Shown: piece after piece, positions 41,761-49,881 of the stretch | How the letters are laid out: each line of letters opens with the position of its first letter | Numbering within the stretch: the first letter of the stretch is position 1 | Source: Opitutaceae bacterium | GTDB taxonomy: Bacteria; Verrucomicrobiota; Verrucomicrobiia; Opitutales; Opitutaceae | DNA length: 64,000 bases | Direction of reading: 5' to 3' | NCBI GenBank assembly: GCA_947474995.1 | Contig: CANJNJ010000002.1 | Span: 1-64,000, forward strand | The notes under the pieces: model-generated | Told to the model about the DNA's origin: nothing | Database searches by the model: none | Seen by the model: only the letters and a program-made list of their open reading frames with translations | Program-made: the position numbers and the translations under genes

Positions 41761-41978
41761 GTTAATCGCGGTCACCGCCCTTGAGCAGAAACTCCAGGGG
41801 ACCGAGCTGACGGGGACAGATTTCGGATGGTGATAACTCCCGCCCGCTTCGCTCACGACGCAGCGGCGCAGAGTTCGGACTATCCCTTCGCACAGGAGTA
41901 CAAACCGAGGACAAGCCGAGCCAGAGATTGCCTCGGCTCGACCTCGGATTGCCTCCGGTGTAATTTTGGGGGCTCGAT

Positions 41979-44093
41979 TCAGGGGGTCCCAACCGACCCC
42001 ATCGGGTTGGACTCGCTTTGAGCTTTCCGAGGATTGTTTAACATACGGGAGATATCAAAACTACCCTTGGCGAATTCGCTGGCCTCCTCGTGGTTGAACA
42101 CACCCGTTTCACCGGCGTAGTTCGCGGCCAGCCAAACCATATACATGAAGATGCGATCATCCGAGGTATTGTCCCCGCGACCCCGGCCGATCATTCCTTG
42201 ATCTCGAACGATGGCCAAGATCTCGGTTATGCTCAGGTCTTTCCCCGAGAATCCTTTAACCTCGGCCTGAAGTTTCTGTAAGAGCGTGAGAACCGGATGC
42301 GGGTTTCGGTCGTATCCCGGCAGGAAATCTAAGCGCCTCCGCATCGACTCGAAATCGAACCATTCGCTCAGCCCGTGAAGGTTAGCTCGGTCGAGAGCGT
42401 CGTAAAGTCGCTTAGCGAAGATGCCAGCGATCAGCCGCTCGCCGAAAGCGGACTCCATCTTCAGAGTTGCCGTTAGGTAGGACTCTTTGGCGGTTCGATC
42501 GTACATCCACCTTAGTCTGCTCGGGATACCCGTACTCAGGCGGGGCGTGTCCCCGCCATCGGGAGCTTGACCACCAAGCCACGTCGGTACGACCTCTTGC
42601 AGATCATCAGTCGTGAACGCCGAGGCCGTCGTATGCTGAATTTTTTGAGTCAATATACTAACCGTGATAAAACCCGCGGCACTATCCTTGCGTTCCAACT
42701 TGGAGTCTGATCGGAAAAACCTGCTGATTAAGGGTATATCCCCGAGCAACGGCACTTTTCTTGAGGCATTCTTGGATTCCGAGCCGCTATTACCGCCGAT
42801 GAATCTCGGCACTCCGTTGGTAAGCGTCTCGGTTAGTTCATACACGGTTGTATTCGTCTCGGCGGCGGAGAGCGTACCGCTTGCGACGACAACTCCAGTC
42901 TTCCCTCCGTCTTTGACGACGGCAGAGACCCGAATTTTGAGCGAAGCATTTAAGGCCTCAAGACGATCTTGGAATTGCTTTCTTTTGGCTAGGTACTCGT
43001 CGATCCGCTTAAGGTTCAAGCCTGAGAAATTTTCTTCCGCGAGCGCTTCATCCATCTTCTGGTCGATGTCGGCGTGGGCTTCGGTGAATTTATCGAACTC
43101 CAATTCCATCCTCGCATGGCGCTCCTGGAATTGGGTATCGGCCAAGACCTCGACCGACTTGATCACGACGTTCAATCCGACTTTATTGGATACAATCGTC
43201 GTCGCAAGCTGGCTCGAGTTGGCTACGGTCGGGGTATCGGTTTCGACCGAGAAAGCCTGCTGCTTCCACCCTTCAACCGTGCTGTCGGTTGTCGTGATGT
43301 CAGCGAAGAGATAACGTCGGTGTTTGTCGTTTTTCCGCATGGCATCGAAGGCGACATCGAGAGCCATGCTTGGCGTCAGGTTGCGGAGGTTGAAGATTGG
43401 TTGATCCGGCGTGAGTTTCGAAAGCAAGCTCAACTTGTCGGGGCGCACCCCGTTGGCGTTGCTGCTTCCGAAGCTTTGACTTCCTGCAAAGAGCCCAGCG
43501 AGATCGTTTTGCTCCTCCTGAGTGGCGGAGATCAGTTTGACCTGAACGAGAAGGCTGTAGGGCTTAACGTCTGCATTACTCACCATCTGGTAGAATTCCT
43601 CGAGGCGCCATTGGAAGAATTCGAAGGTAATAACGTTCGCTTTCTCTTCCAGGGAGGATTTCGGCTTCACGAGGAGGCTTTCCTCAAGTTGAAGCGGATA
43701 GCGCTGGACGTACTGCTTGAGGCGCTCCGTCACGAGGCTGGGTTGGGAAGCGACCGTGATGCTTCCACGCTCGATCGTGAAATATTTTTGTAGCGCAGCG
43801 AAACTCGGGTCCTTGAGAAAAGCGTGGATCGAGCGTCGCGCCGGGATGTAGCTCACGCATTCTCCATCACTGAGCGATGTGCGGCGCTTGAACGCTTCAA
43901 GCTCGATCGCGATGGTTGGATCGGTGAGATCCTTGTCGCCTATGAACCAGTTTTTATAGGTGACATCCCTGGTTAGGACAGGGTCGGTTTCTGCGCAAGG
44001 CTCCGGAGTATTAGGCCCTTGCGAATAAAGGGTCAGGTTTAGGGCGAGACTAAGATGGGTTATGACAAAAAGCTTTGCCGTGATTTTAGACAT
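41979..44093 (-). CDS. secretin-like exported protein with coiled-coil insert and C-terminal extension
   Basis: 704 residues with an N-terminal hydrophobic signal. The hallmark KVPLLGDIPLISRFF (446-460) plus a preceding GGN and a following amphipathic strand match the end of the secretin domain. YSLLVQVKLISATQEEQND (179-197) and VGLNVVIKSVEV (305-316) fit its earlier strands. Between them lies a charged coiled-coil-like insert (about 325-390). A 220-residue helical extension (485-704) has no known match. It would be an outer-membrane ring or a soluble relative. The partner genes at 44261 and 45533 are also exported; no T2SS genes adjoin it. Base composition is lower in G+C than flanking genes. 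Confidence 0.72.
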   Translation of the reverse strand: MSKITAKLFVITHLSLALNLTLYSQGPNTPEPCAETDPVLTRDVTYKNWFIGDKDLTDPTIAIELEAFKRRTSLSDGECVSYIPARRSIHAFLKDPSFAALQKYFTIERGSITVASQPSLVTERLKQYVQRYPLQLEESLLVKPKSSLEEKANVITFEFFQWRLEEFYQMVSNADVKPYSLLVQVKLISATQEEQNDLAGLFAGSQSFGSSNANGVRPDKLSLLSKLTPDQPIFNLRNLTPSMALDVAFDAMRKNDKHRRYLFADITTTDSTVEGWKQQAFSVETDTPTVANSSQLATTIVSNKVGLNVVIKSVEVLADTQFQERHARMELEFDKFTEAHADIDQKMDEALAEENFSGLNLKRIDEYLAKRKQFQDRLEALNASLKIRVSAVVKDGGKTGVVVASGTLSAAETNTTVYELTETLTNGVPRFIGGNSGSESKNASRKVPLLGDIPLISRFFRSDSKLERKDSAAGFITVSILTQKIQHTTASAFTTDDLQEVVPTWLGGQAPDGGDTPRLSTGIPSRLRWMYDRTAKESYLTATLKMESAFGERLIAGIFAKRLYDALDRANLHGLSEWFDFESMRRRLDFLPGYDRNPHPVLTLLQKLQAEVKGFSGKDLSITEILAIVRDQGMIGRGRGDNTSDDRIFMYMVWLAANYAGETGVFNHEEASEFAKGSFDISRMLNNPRKAQSESNPMGSVGTP

Positions 44094-44260
44094 CGGTACT
44101 AATCGACGCTTTGAGCGTGAGACAGGCGGTTAATTTAGCTTCCTGATGGGAAACTTGAATTAGCGGCGGAGGGTTTATTTGATGGGTATCTGTTCCGAGA
44201 GAGAGGGTGTGGGGGGGTAATCGACCCGGGTAACGCCACACCGGACTCATGAATACCGCA

Positions 44261-45388
44261 TCACTTGCCCCGTACCGCTGTCATCAGAGCGAGATACTTG
44301 ACGCTGCCTTTTTTCTCCTCGGGCAGGTACTTCAGGTAGCCCATACTGAAATCAAATCCGTTGTCCTGAATCGGACGACCCGCGAGTTGCATCGCAACTG
44401 CCAGTTTGCCCAGTGCAACCTTTTGATCTTTCGGATGAATAGGATCTTTTGCGTCCCAATACTCAAATGGCAAAAATTTAGCTGCCTCGTATCGGGTTCC
44501 GGCCGGAAGAGTATTTCCAAGTGCGACGTTCATCACACTCCACAGGCTGGCTGCGGCGGCTTTGACAATCACGTCGTGTTGGTCTTTGAATTCATTACCA
44601 AAATATTTGCCATCACCATAGGCGCGCCATTGGTCCCCAGCAGCGTTCTTGACCTTGGCACCATTGAAATTCCCGGCGTTGTGGTAAAAATTCACCATGC
44701 CGCCCATCACGGAACTACCCATGTTGCCGACCGCAAGGCTGCCAGCATTGTTTTCCGTGTTCGCCCATACGACTAGCTTTTCGGTCAGTTCACGGTCTTC
44801 GAGCATATGGCCAAATGCAAACAGATCGGTAAAGCTATGTAGTGCGAGCGCCTCATAATGCAGTGCTTCATAAATACGCGATTTGTCGGCGGCGGCGGTC
44901 AAGGCAAGGTCGTGATTGGTCACGTAGGCTTTGAAAGCTTCGCCAGAAAAATGGGTGAGGTTAACCTTTGCCAATGCCATCATGCGTTCTTTTTCTGCGG
45001 GGTACGCTTTGAGATTTCCGTCGGTCGCAATCTGCTTGAGAGCGGGCGCACGTCCGGCAATCGCGGCGTTGTTCATCTCGGCAGTGTCCTTCACGAAGTC
45101 GCCATAGATTGCCACCAGATCACCGAATGAAAAACAGGCGACGGGCTTGAAATTGGCCACAGCACAAATCGGCTCGTCCTTTTTTCCGCCAATGCCTTTG
45201 GTCGCGGATAAGTTTGCCGCCGCAAGCAATTTTCCCGATGCGCTCGGATCCGTCTTGTTAATAAGATCGATGGCAACTTTCCAGGCCGAATCGCCAATAT
45301 CCCGGTGCTCTGGACTACCAAAAGCATGCGCTTTAGAATAGGTAAATCCAATAGCAGCGATGATATATGCAATTATTTTTATTTTCAT
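44261..45388 (-). CDS. zinc-dependent phospholipase C-like exported protein
   Basis: 375 residues. Signal peptide to about AHA (22), then FGSPEHRDIGDSAW. The core ALHSFTDLFAFGHM has His184-x3-Asp188-x5-His194, the same spacing as the zinc ligands of B. cereus-type phospholipase C (His118/Asp122/His128). H28, H146 and H177 are further candidate ligands. Two Cys (75, 85) could pair. Such enzymes hydrolyse phospholipids or nucleotides and are often secreted. AT-rich relative to the window (15 G+C of 60 in 45361-45420). 167 bases separate it from the secretin-like gene. Confidence 0.65.
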   Translation of the reverse strand: MKIKIIAYIIAAIGFTYSKAHAFGSPEHRDIGDSAWKVAIDLINKTDPSASGKLLAAANLSATKGIGGKKDEPICAVANFKPVACFSFGDLVAIYGDFVKDTAEMNNAAIAGRAPALKQIATDGNLKAYPAEKERMMALAKVNLTHFSGEAFKAYVTNHDLALTAAADKSRIYEALHYEALALHSFTDLFAFGHMLEDRELTEKLVVWANTENNAGSLAVGNMGSSVMGGMVNFYHNAGNFNGAKVKNAAGDQWRAYGDGKYFGNEFKDQHDVIVKAAAASLWSVMNVALGNTLPAGTRYEAAKFLPFEYWDAKDPIHPKDQKVALGKLAVAMQLAGRPIQDNGFDFSMGYLKYLPEEKKGSVKYLALMTAVRGK

Positions 45389-45532
45389 ATTATTGTCTGG
45401 GAAATTGATTTTCTGGGATCAGCTCCATGAGGATTTATTCGATGCTGACCTCAAGGCTTCAGCGATGTTTGGCCATCCTTGCGTCGGACGACGCATCAAC
45501 GCTGACAAGCGCCTTTGCGCACTATCTGAAAA

Positions 45533-46417
45533 TCATTCGATCACAATCGGTCCGAAGATTTGAAATGCGCCGCTCTTTTCCCAGACGCCAAAGACTGTCA
45601 CCGGACTGGACATTGCATCCATCTTGTACTCTGTCGGCAAAGCCTCCAGAGAATCGACAGTTAGCTTGGGGGTTTTTGGGACCAAAAGCACTTTTATGGC
45701 GGCACTTTGCGCGACGGAAACCGCGAATTGAGAGCAAAACATTTTGCTCCAGGCAGGCGGCCCGCCTGCGCTCGAATAGGCTTCGGCATACTGCAAGCCG
45801 TCCGCCTTGGCTTTCGGCCCAAACGTTGAATTGGTCACCATAACTTGGGCCGGTATCAAATATTTCATTCTTCCGGTAGCCCATGTTCCGGCAACCTTGG
45901 AAACTGCATCCGCAATCTCTCGGTTTTTAAGCCGAAATACGCGCCAGGTTTCGCCCTTATGGTCGGTAAAAAGATTCCAGCGGGTCACGGAAGCGGTAAG
46001 CGGCGCACCGTTGGCCTCGGCGAGGACCCCGTTACCAATATATATGGCAACATGGATAGCATTGGCATCACCTTTCGCCAAACCCTGACTGAACTTTGTC
46101 CCTTCCGATGCGACTCGTTCATTCCATTCCTTGGTGCCTGCCTTCAACACTGCCTGGCCGGCAGCGATCGCCGCTCCAAAACCGCGCATCACTACACCAT
46201 CTGAATTATTGCTGGAGTCCTTATACTTGAACAGAAAATCACCAGGCGCTAGAATTCCGCCTACATTGCCGGGATTGACCAGTACCGGCGTCGCGGTCTG
46301 CGCATAGACCGACTGCGCGGACACCAGGATGCATAAGCTAGCTACGGTTCCTACCGCGAACTTAGTAAGTATACGGTTATAATAAACACCATGACGATAT
46401 AAAATTGTGATAAACAT
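45533..46417 (-). CDS. permuted papain-fold (YiiX/NlpC-like) exported protein
   Basis: 294 residues. The N-terminus carries a signal sequence (ASLCILVSAQSVYAQ). GDFLFKYKD opens the fold, HVAIYIGNG gives a catalytic His at 122, EAN an acidic residue at 134, and KMFCSQFAV the nucleophile Cys228. This His-before-Cys order is that of circularly permuted papain-like amidases (YiiX/YaeF, LRAT-like). Cleavage of amide or ester bonds in cell-wall or lipid-linked substrates is likely. No close family identified. First of three same-strand genes for exported proteins. Confidence 0.65.
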   Translation of the reverse strand: MFITILYRHGVYYNRILTKFAVGTVASLCILVSAQSVYAQTATPVLVNPGNVGGILAPGDFLFKYKDSSNNSDGVVMRGFGAAIAAGQAVLKAGTKEWNERVASEGTKFSQGLAKGDANAIHVAIYIGNGVLAEANGAPLTASVTRWNLFTDHKGETWRVFRLKNREIADAVSKVAGTWATGRMKYLIPAQVMVTNSTFGPKAKADGLQYAEAYSSAGGPPAWSKMFCSQFAVSVAQSAAIKVLLVPKTPKLTVDSLEALPTEYKMDAMSSPVTVFGVWEKSGAFQIFGPIVIE

Positions 46418-47080
46418 AAGGGGTATTTTTTAAAAAGCAAAAAAGCGTTTGAGCGAGCTAATTCGTTCGTTCGCGGTTGTCCGCCTCTATTATTTTTTAG
46501 GTAACCGGTTCCTGAAGGGTTTTTAGAATCGGCAGATGCTTAAAGCGAAATGGCCGTCCAGCCGAGGCGTGGTCATATACACATGCAAAAGCCCCGCCAG
46601 CCCCCATTCCGTTCATTTTAAGCCACTTTAAGGGGGCACGGTTTCAGGATTTTCACCAAGAAGGCGGAGTGCTTGGAAACCGCGCATTGCGGAAAATGAC
46701 TTCGGGGAGGGATTGATCATAATTCTTCCCGGCCTCCGGATCGCCCCCCTCACCCCGGAGGGGGGCAACGGGGCCGTTTAGTACGTTTCGAGACGGCGCG
46801 GCTCCACCAATGGGCTCGAACTCGAAGGAAACGGGCTGGTAAGGAAAAAAAGGGACACCGGGGGGACACCTGTATTTTTATAGGGTATATTTTAACCCAT
46901 ATAATCAGACTTAACGCATTGCTGTGCAATTTAGTGAGCCCACAGGGATTGGTTGGACTTCGTCCAATCGCTTTGCGATCGGCGCTGCGCGCCGCCCCTT
47001 CTCCGTTCGCTGCGCTCACTCCGTCGAACCCGGGTTCTCATTCCGGTGGGCTGCGATCGGAGGCCCGAAGGCCTTGGAAT
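46418..47080. other. 663-base gap between the cassette and the tRNA
   Basis: AT-rich start, a GC hairpin at 46743-46766 (GCCCCCCT/AGGGGGGC), GGGACACC repeats near 46850, and a 19-base near-copy of the tRNA 3' end at 46932-46950. No integrase or transposase gene is recognisable. Confidence 0.6.
46932..46950. repeat. partial duplicate of the tRNA 3' end (possible attachment site)
   Basis: TAGTGAGCCCACAGGGATT matches the last 19 bases of the tRNA at 47081-47099 at 17 positions, same orientation, 149 bases away. It lies on the cassette side. Confidence 0.55.
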
Positions 47081-47156
47081 TGGTGGGCCCACAGGGATTC
47101 GAACCCTGAACCAAAGGATTATGAGTCCTCTGCTCTGACCGTTGAGCTATAGGCCC
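47081..47156 (-). tRNA. tRNA with CAU anticodon (Met or lysidine-modified Ile2)
   Basis: 76 bases with encoded CCA end, 7-bp acceptor stem (GGGCCTA-type start), D-loop AGCTCAACGGTCAGAGC, anticodon stem-loop GGACTCATAATCC with the CAT anticodon at 47121-47123, and TTCGAAT T-loop. It is not an initiator, because the acceptor stem is fully paired. Elongator Met versus Ile2 cannot be told from sequence alone here. Confidence 0.93.
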
Positions 47157-47396
47157 TAAACTCCAAAGAGTGGAACGATGTTGCTGACGGGAAATTGGTT
47201 CACAACGCCAAACCTTGTCCAACTGGACCGCAACCGTTGTTCGCCCGAAATCCAGCGTGACACGCTGAGGTCGATGCTGAAAGAGTCGAAGACCCTCAAT
47301 GCCCTCCTTCGCTCGAACCTATCTTCATGGCAACGACGGGAAACCCATCCGGTTTTGATTCGCGGTCGGCCCCGATTCTGGCCACTCCTCGCCTTG

Positions 47397-47975
47397 ATGC
47401 CTGACCTCCTCCAGCACAAGGCGGTCGAATATGTTTCCGGCGGCATGACCGCACAGGAGCGGGACAGCTTCGAAGTCCTACTCGAATTTCACGACGCGTT
47501 GCGCGCGCTGGTGGCCGACTTGCACGAGGTGGTGGGAGCGATCGCGTTGGCACAGCCGCCGCCGGTCGCGGCACCGCCGGTCGCGTTGAAGGCGCGCGTG
47601 CTCGATTCGCTCGCGACCCCCCAGGGGCCGACCGAGCCGGAGGGTTTGGTGGCGACCGATCCGTCCGGACGGATTCAGTGGGTCAACGCCGAGTTCACGG
47701 CGATGTGCGGCTATTCCCTCGGGGAACTCAAGGGGCGCAAGCCCGGCCAGGTGCTGCAGGGGCCCGACACGGATCCCGCCGCGGTGGAGCGGATCCGCGC
47801 GGCGTTGCGCGCCGGCGGCGCCTGCCGCGAGACGCTCGTGAACTACCACAAGGATGGCACCCGTTATCGCGCCGAGGTGAACATCGCGGCCATCCTGGGC
47901 GACGACGAAAAGCCCCTTTGGTTCGTCGCCCGCGAGCGAAAGCTGCGTAACGCCGACGCCATGTTCACTCGCTGA
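47397..47975 (+). CDS. PAS domain protein with anti-sigma-like N-terminus
   Basis: 192 residues from ATG 47397. Residues 1-50 (QHKAVEYVSGGMTAQERDSF) resemble the zinc-free anti-sigma/RskA N-terminus. Residues about 80-185 are a PAS domain (TDPSGRIQWVNAEFTAMCGY) with a PAC tail (LVNYHKDGTRYRAEV). The LOV flavin cysteine is absent (GRKPGQVLQG). There is no kinase or output domain, so it may act as a small sensor partner. An upstream extension of 73 codons is open but has no homology. Confidence 0.75.
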   Translation: MPDLLQHKAVEYVSGGMTAQERDSFEVLLEFHDALRALVADLHEVVGAIALAQPPPVAAPPVALKARVLDSLATPQGPTEPEGLVATDPSGRIQWVNAEFTAMCGYSLGELKGRKPGQVLQGPDTDPAAVERIRAALRAGGACRETLVNYHKDGTRYRAEVNIAAILGDDEKPLWFVARERKLRNADAMFTR

Positions 47976-47982
47976 GCCTCGA

Positions 47983-48103
47983 CCGCTTCGAGAGAAGCGG
48001 GACTCAGTGATGGACCGAGGGACATCCCTGCTCTCTCGAGCAGGGCTACGAGAACCATCGCTTCTTCCCGTCCGGAGCAAAACGGGTTTCGCGGTTTTGG
48101 GCT
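47983..48103. repeat. dispersed repeat family 2, copy 1 (two hairpins)
   Basis: CCGCTTC/GAAGCGG (47983-48000) and CCCTGCTC/GAGCAGGG (48026-48045), followed by CTACGAGAACCATCGCTTCT and CCGGAGCAAAACG. Inverted copy at 52650-52774. Lies between PAS and enolase-type genes. Confidence 0.85.
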
Positions 48104-48116
48104 GAATTGTTACGGC

Positions 48117-49445
48117 TCAGCCGAATCGCACCTTTGAAAACATTTCCTCGTAGTGGGCGGACGGCAGCAGGATTCCGCCGCTGCGATTGTAGAAATCCGG
48201 ATCGAGATTAAACACGCCCGCCTCCGGGCGCGTCCAATGGGCGGTCGGCGCCGGCAAATACGTGCGCATCGTTTCCCAGTCGCGGTAGTTTTGATGCCCA
48301 TTGGTCTCGACGAGCCCGAGGCCGAGGCCGGGAAAAGGTGCGAGCCGGGCGGCGACCTGCTTGTTCCACTCGACGAGAATCGGATTCACCGTGAGGTCGG
48401 CGCAAAAGCACGGCACCCCGCGCTCGTGCGCGATCTGCGCAATTTTCAGCGTCATGCTCAGCGTCTTGGCGATCGGCTTCAGCGCGATCGCCTTGTAGCC
48501 CATCTCAATCCGGCGCAGCGCGTCCCGGTCCGTGTGCGCGCTTTCGTCGGCGGCGATGCGGACGGGAAGATCGCTGATGTCGATTTCCAATTCCTCGGGA
48601 AAGGGCTCCTCGATGAGCGCGATTTGTTCGAACGCGCCGATGGCGCGGGCGTGATCGAGCAGGCGTTCTAGGGCTTCCTTGCTTTCGTAGCGACCGTTCG
48701 CGTCGAAATAATACGGCAGCCGCCCGTTGGCCGTGTAAGGCGTGCGGGCGCCGCCGATCGCCGCATGAATCGCGGTGAGGCGGGCCTTGTCCTTCTCGAG
48801 CATCTCGGCCTGCGTCCCCGGCTGGCCGATTTTAATCTTCATGAAAAAATAGCCCTGCTGTACCGCGCCGCTGATTTCCTCGACCGGGATGCCGTAGGCC
48901 ATTAGCGGGATGCTCGCAATTTTGGTGTGACGATGCGCCAGGGCCGGCCGGTAGGCGGCGGGAATCAGCTCGTCGAACGTGGTGAGGCCGTTTTCCGCGG
49001 CGTAGAGCAGCCACGCGGCATTGTCGACGGCCACGAGGGCGTTGAGCGCGAAGGTTTCGCGCAGGCCCGGATGCTCCGTGATTTTTTTGCCGTGGGCATA
49101 GACGTCGTGCCGGATGGCTTCGAGTAGCTCGACCGGATGCGTGAAGGTCTGCCCTTTGATCTGCTGTAGCGCCCGCTCGGTCATCGCGTACATCAGGGCG
49201 TTGCCGCCACTTTCCGAGTGCGCCGCGAAGACCTGGGCGTCGCTCCACAAAACACCCTGCGAACCCAGGCCGATGCCCCGGCGACCGGAACTGCTCTCGA
49301 GCAGCGCCGCGGTCTGCCAGATTTCCGACATGTAACCGCCCTTGAATCCAAACGGCCGGATCAACGGATCCCGTTCGAAATTTGCGCTGACGCCAGCCAC
49401 CGTGATTGGTTTGGCGGGGTCGATCCGATTCGGAGATGGGCTCAT
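48117..49445 (-). CDS. enolase-superfamily (mandelate racemase/muconate lactonizing-like) enzyme
   Basis: 442 residues. KxK catalytic pair at Lys203/Lys205 (MKIKIG), Mg2+ ligands at Asp248 (FDAN), Glu279 or Glu280 (EEPFPEE) and Asp300/Glu301 (ADES), and a C-terminal Lys in KPIAKT. This is the epimerase or racemase/dehydratase scaffold on carboxylate substrates, perhaps dipeptides or sugar acids. The ATG at 49443-49445 is the start; upstream codons come from repeat family 2. Its 3' end is 14 bases from repeat copy 1. Confidence 0.87.
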   Translation of the reverse strand: MSPSPNRIDPAKPITVAGVSANFERDPLIRPFGFKGGYMSEIWQTAALLESSSGRRGIGLGSQGVLWSDAQVFAAHSESGGNALMYAMTERALQQIKGQTFTHPVELLEAIRHDVYAHGKKITEHPGLRETFALNALVAVDNAAWLLYAAENGLTTFDELIPAAYRPALAHRHTKIASIPLMAYGIPVEEISGAVQQGYFFMKIKIGQPGTQAEMLEKDKARLTAIHAAIGGARTPYTANGRLPYYFDANGRYESKEALERLLDHARAIGAFEQIALIEEPFPEELEIDISDLPVRIAADESAHTDRDALRRIEMGYKAIALKPIAKTLSMTLKIAQIAHERGVPCFCADLTVNPILVEWNKQVAARLAPFPGLGLGLVETNGHQNYRDWETMRTYLPAPTAHWTRPEAGVFNLDPDFYNRSGGILLPSAHYEEMFSKVRFG

Positions 49446-49551
49446 AGAAGGTGACAGGAGGCGCGGCGGTACAACCGGCCGCAACGGGCCGATGCCATTC
49501 ACCCTAGAGCCCGTCATGAACTTTGCCATATCGTTTCCGATTCGACCGAAA

Positions 49552-49670
49552 GTAGCCCGCTTCGAGAGCCCCTCGACTGGCTCGGGGCCCTGAGCCCGCC
49601 GAATGGGAAGCGGGACCGATCGGTTCAATCGAACCTTCCATCCCTGCCCTCTCGGGCCGGGCTACGACGA
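49552..49670. repeat. diverged family 2 element
   Basis: TAGCCCGCTTCGAGAGCC opens it and CTCTCGGGCCGGGCTACGA closes it. It contains the same stems as copies 1 and 2, but with CTCGACTGGCTCGGGG inserted. Confidence 0.65.
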
Positions 49671-49690
49671 GGAAGTGCCTGACCGCCACT

Positions 49691-49873
49691 CGTGCAGTTG
49701 AAAGTTGAGCGGTGAAAGTTGAAAGCGATGAAGGCCGGGGCGAAATCGCTCTTTTTGGGCTGGGTTCGAGGCAAACTGAGCAGTGACTCCCCTTTCGCGG
49801 GCTACACCGAGGTTAATTTTTTGCCGGCTCTGGCTTTCAACCTTCAACGCTCAACTGAATTTTTCCGGCTCAG
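49691..49873. repeat. dispersed repeat family 3, copy B
   Basis: CGTGCAGTTGAAAGTTGAG at the left, CTCAACTGAATTTTTCCGGC at the right, same orientation as copies A and C. Confidence 0.9.
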
Positions 49874-49881
49874 CCCACGCC

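Larger units (their letters stand above)
41251..41978. other. 728-base repeat cluster with a gene remnant
   Basis: It holds a partial family 4 element (41281-41330), a nested hairpin (41376-41465), the start of an NYN-domain gene (41486-41580) and complete family 4 copy 2 (41647-41760). No intact gene. Confidence 0.7.
49446..49881. other. 436-base gap filled by two dispersed repeats
   Basis: A diverged family 2 copy (49552-49670) is followed directly by family 3 copy B (49691-49873). No gene. The latter ends 8 bases before the cytochrome gene's stop codon. Confidence 0.8.

Noticed and set aside
46960-47050. Region before the tRNA looked like a second degenerate tRNA
   Set aside because: Only the 3' 19 bases match. 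No acceptor 5' strand or anticodon loop can be built.
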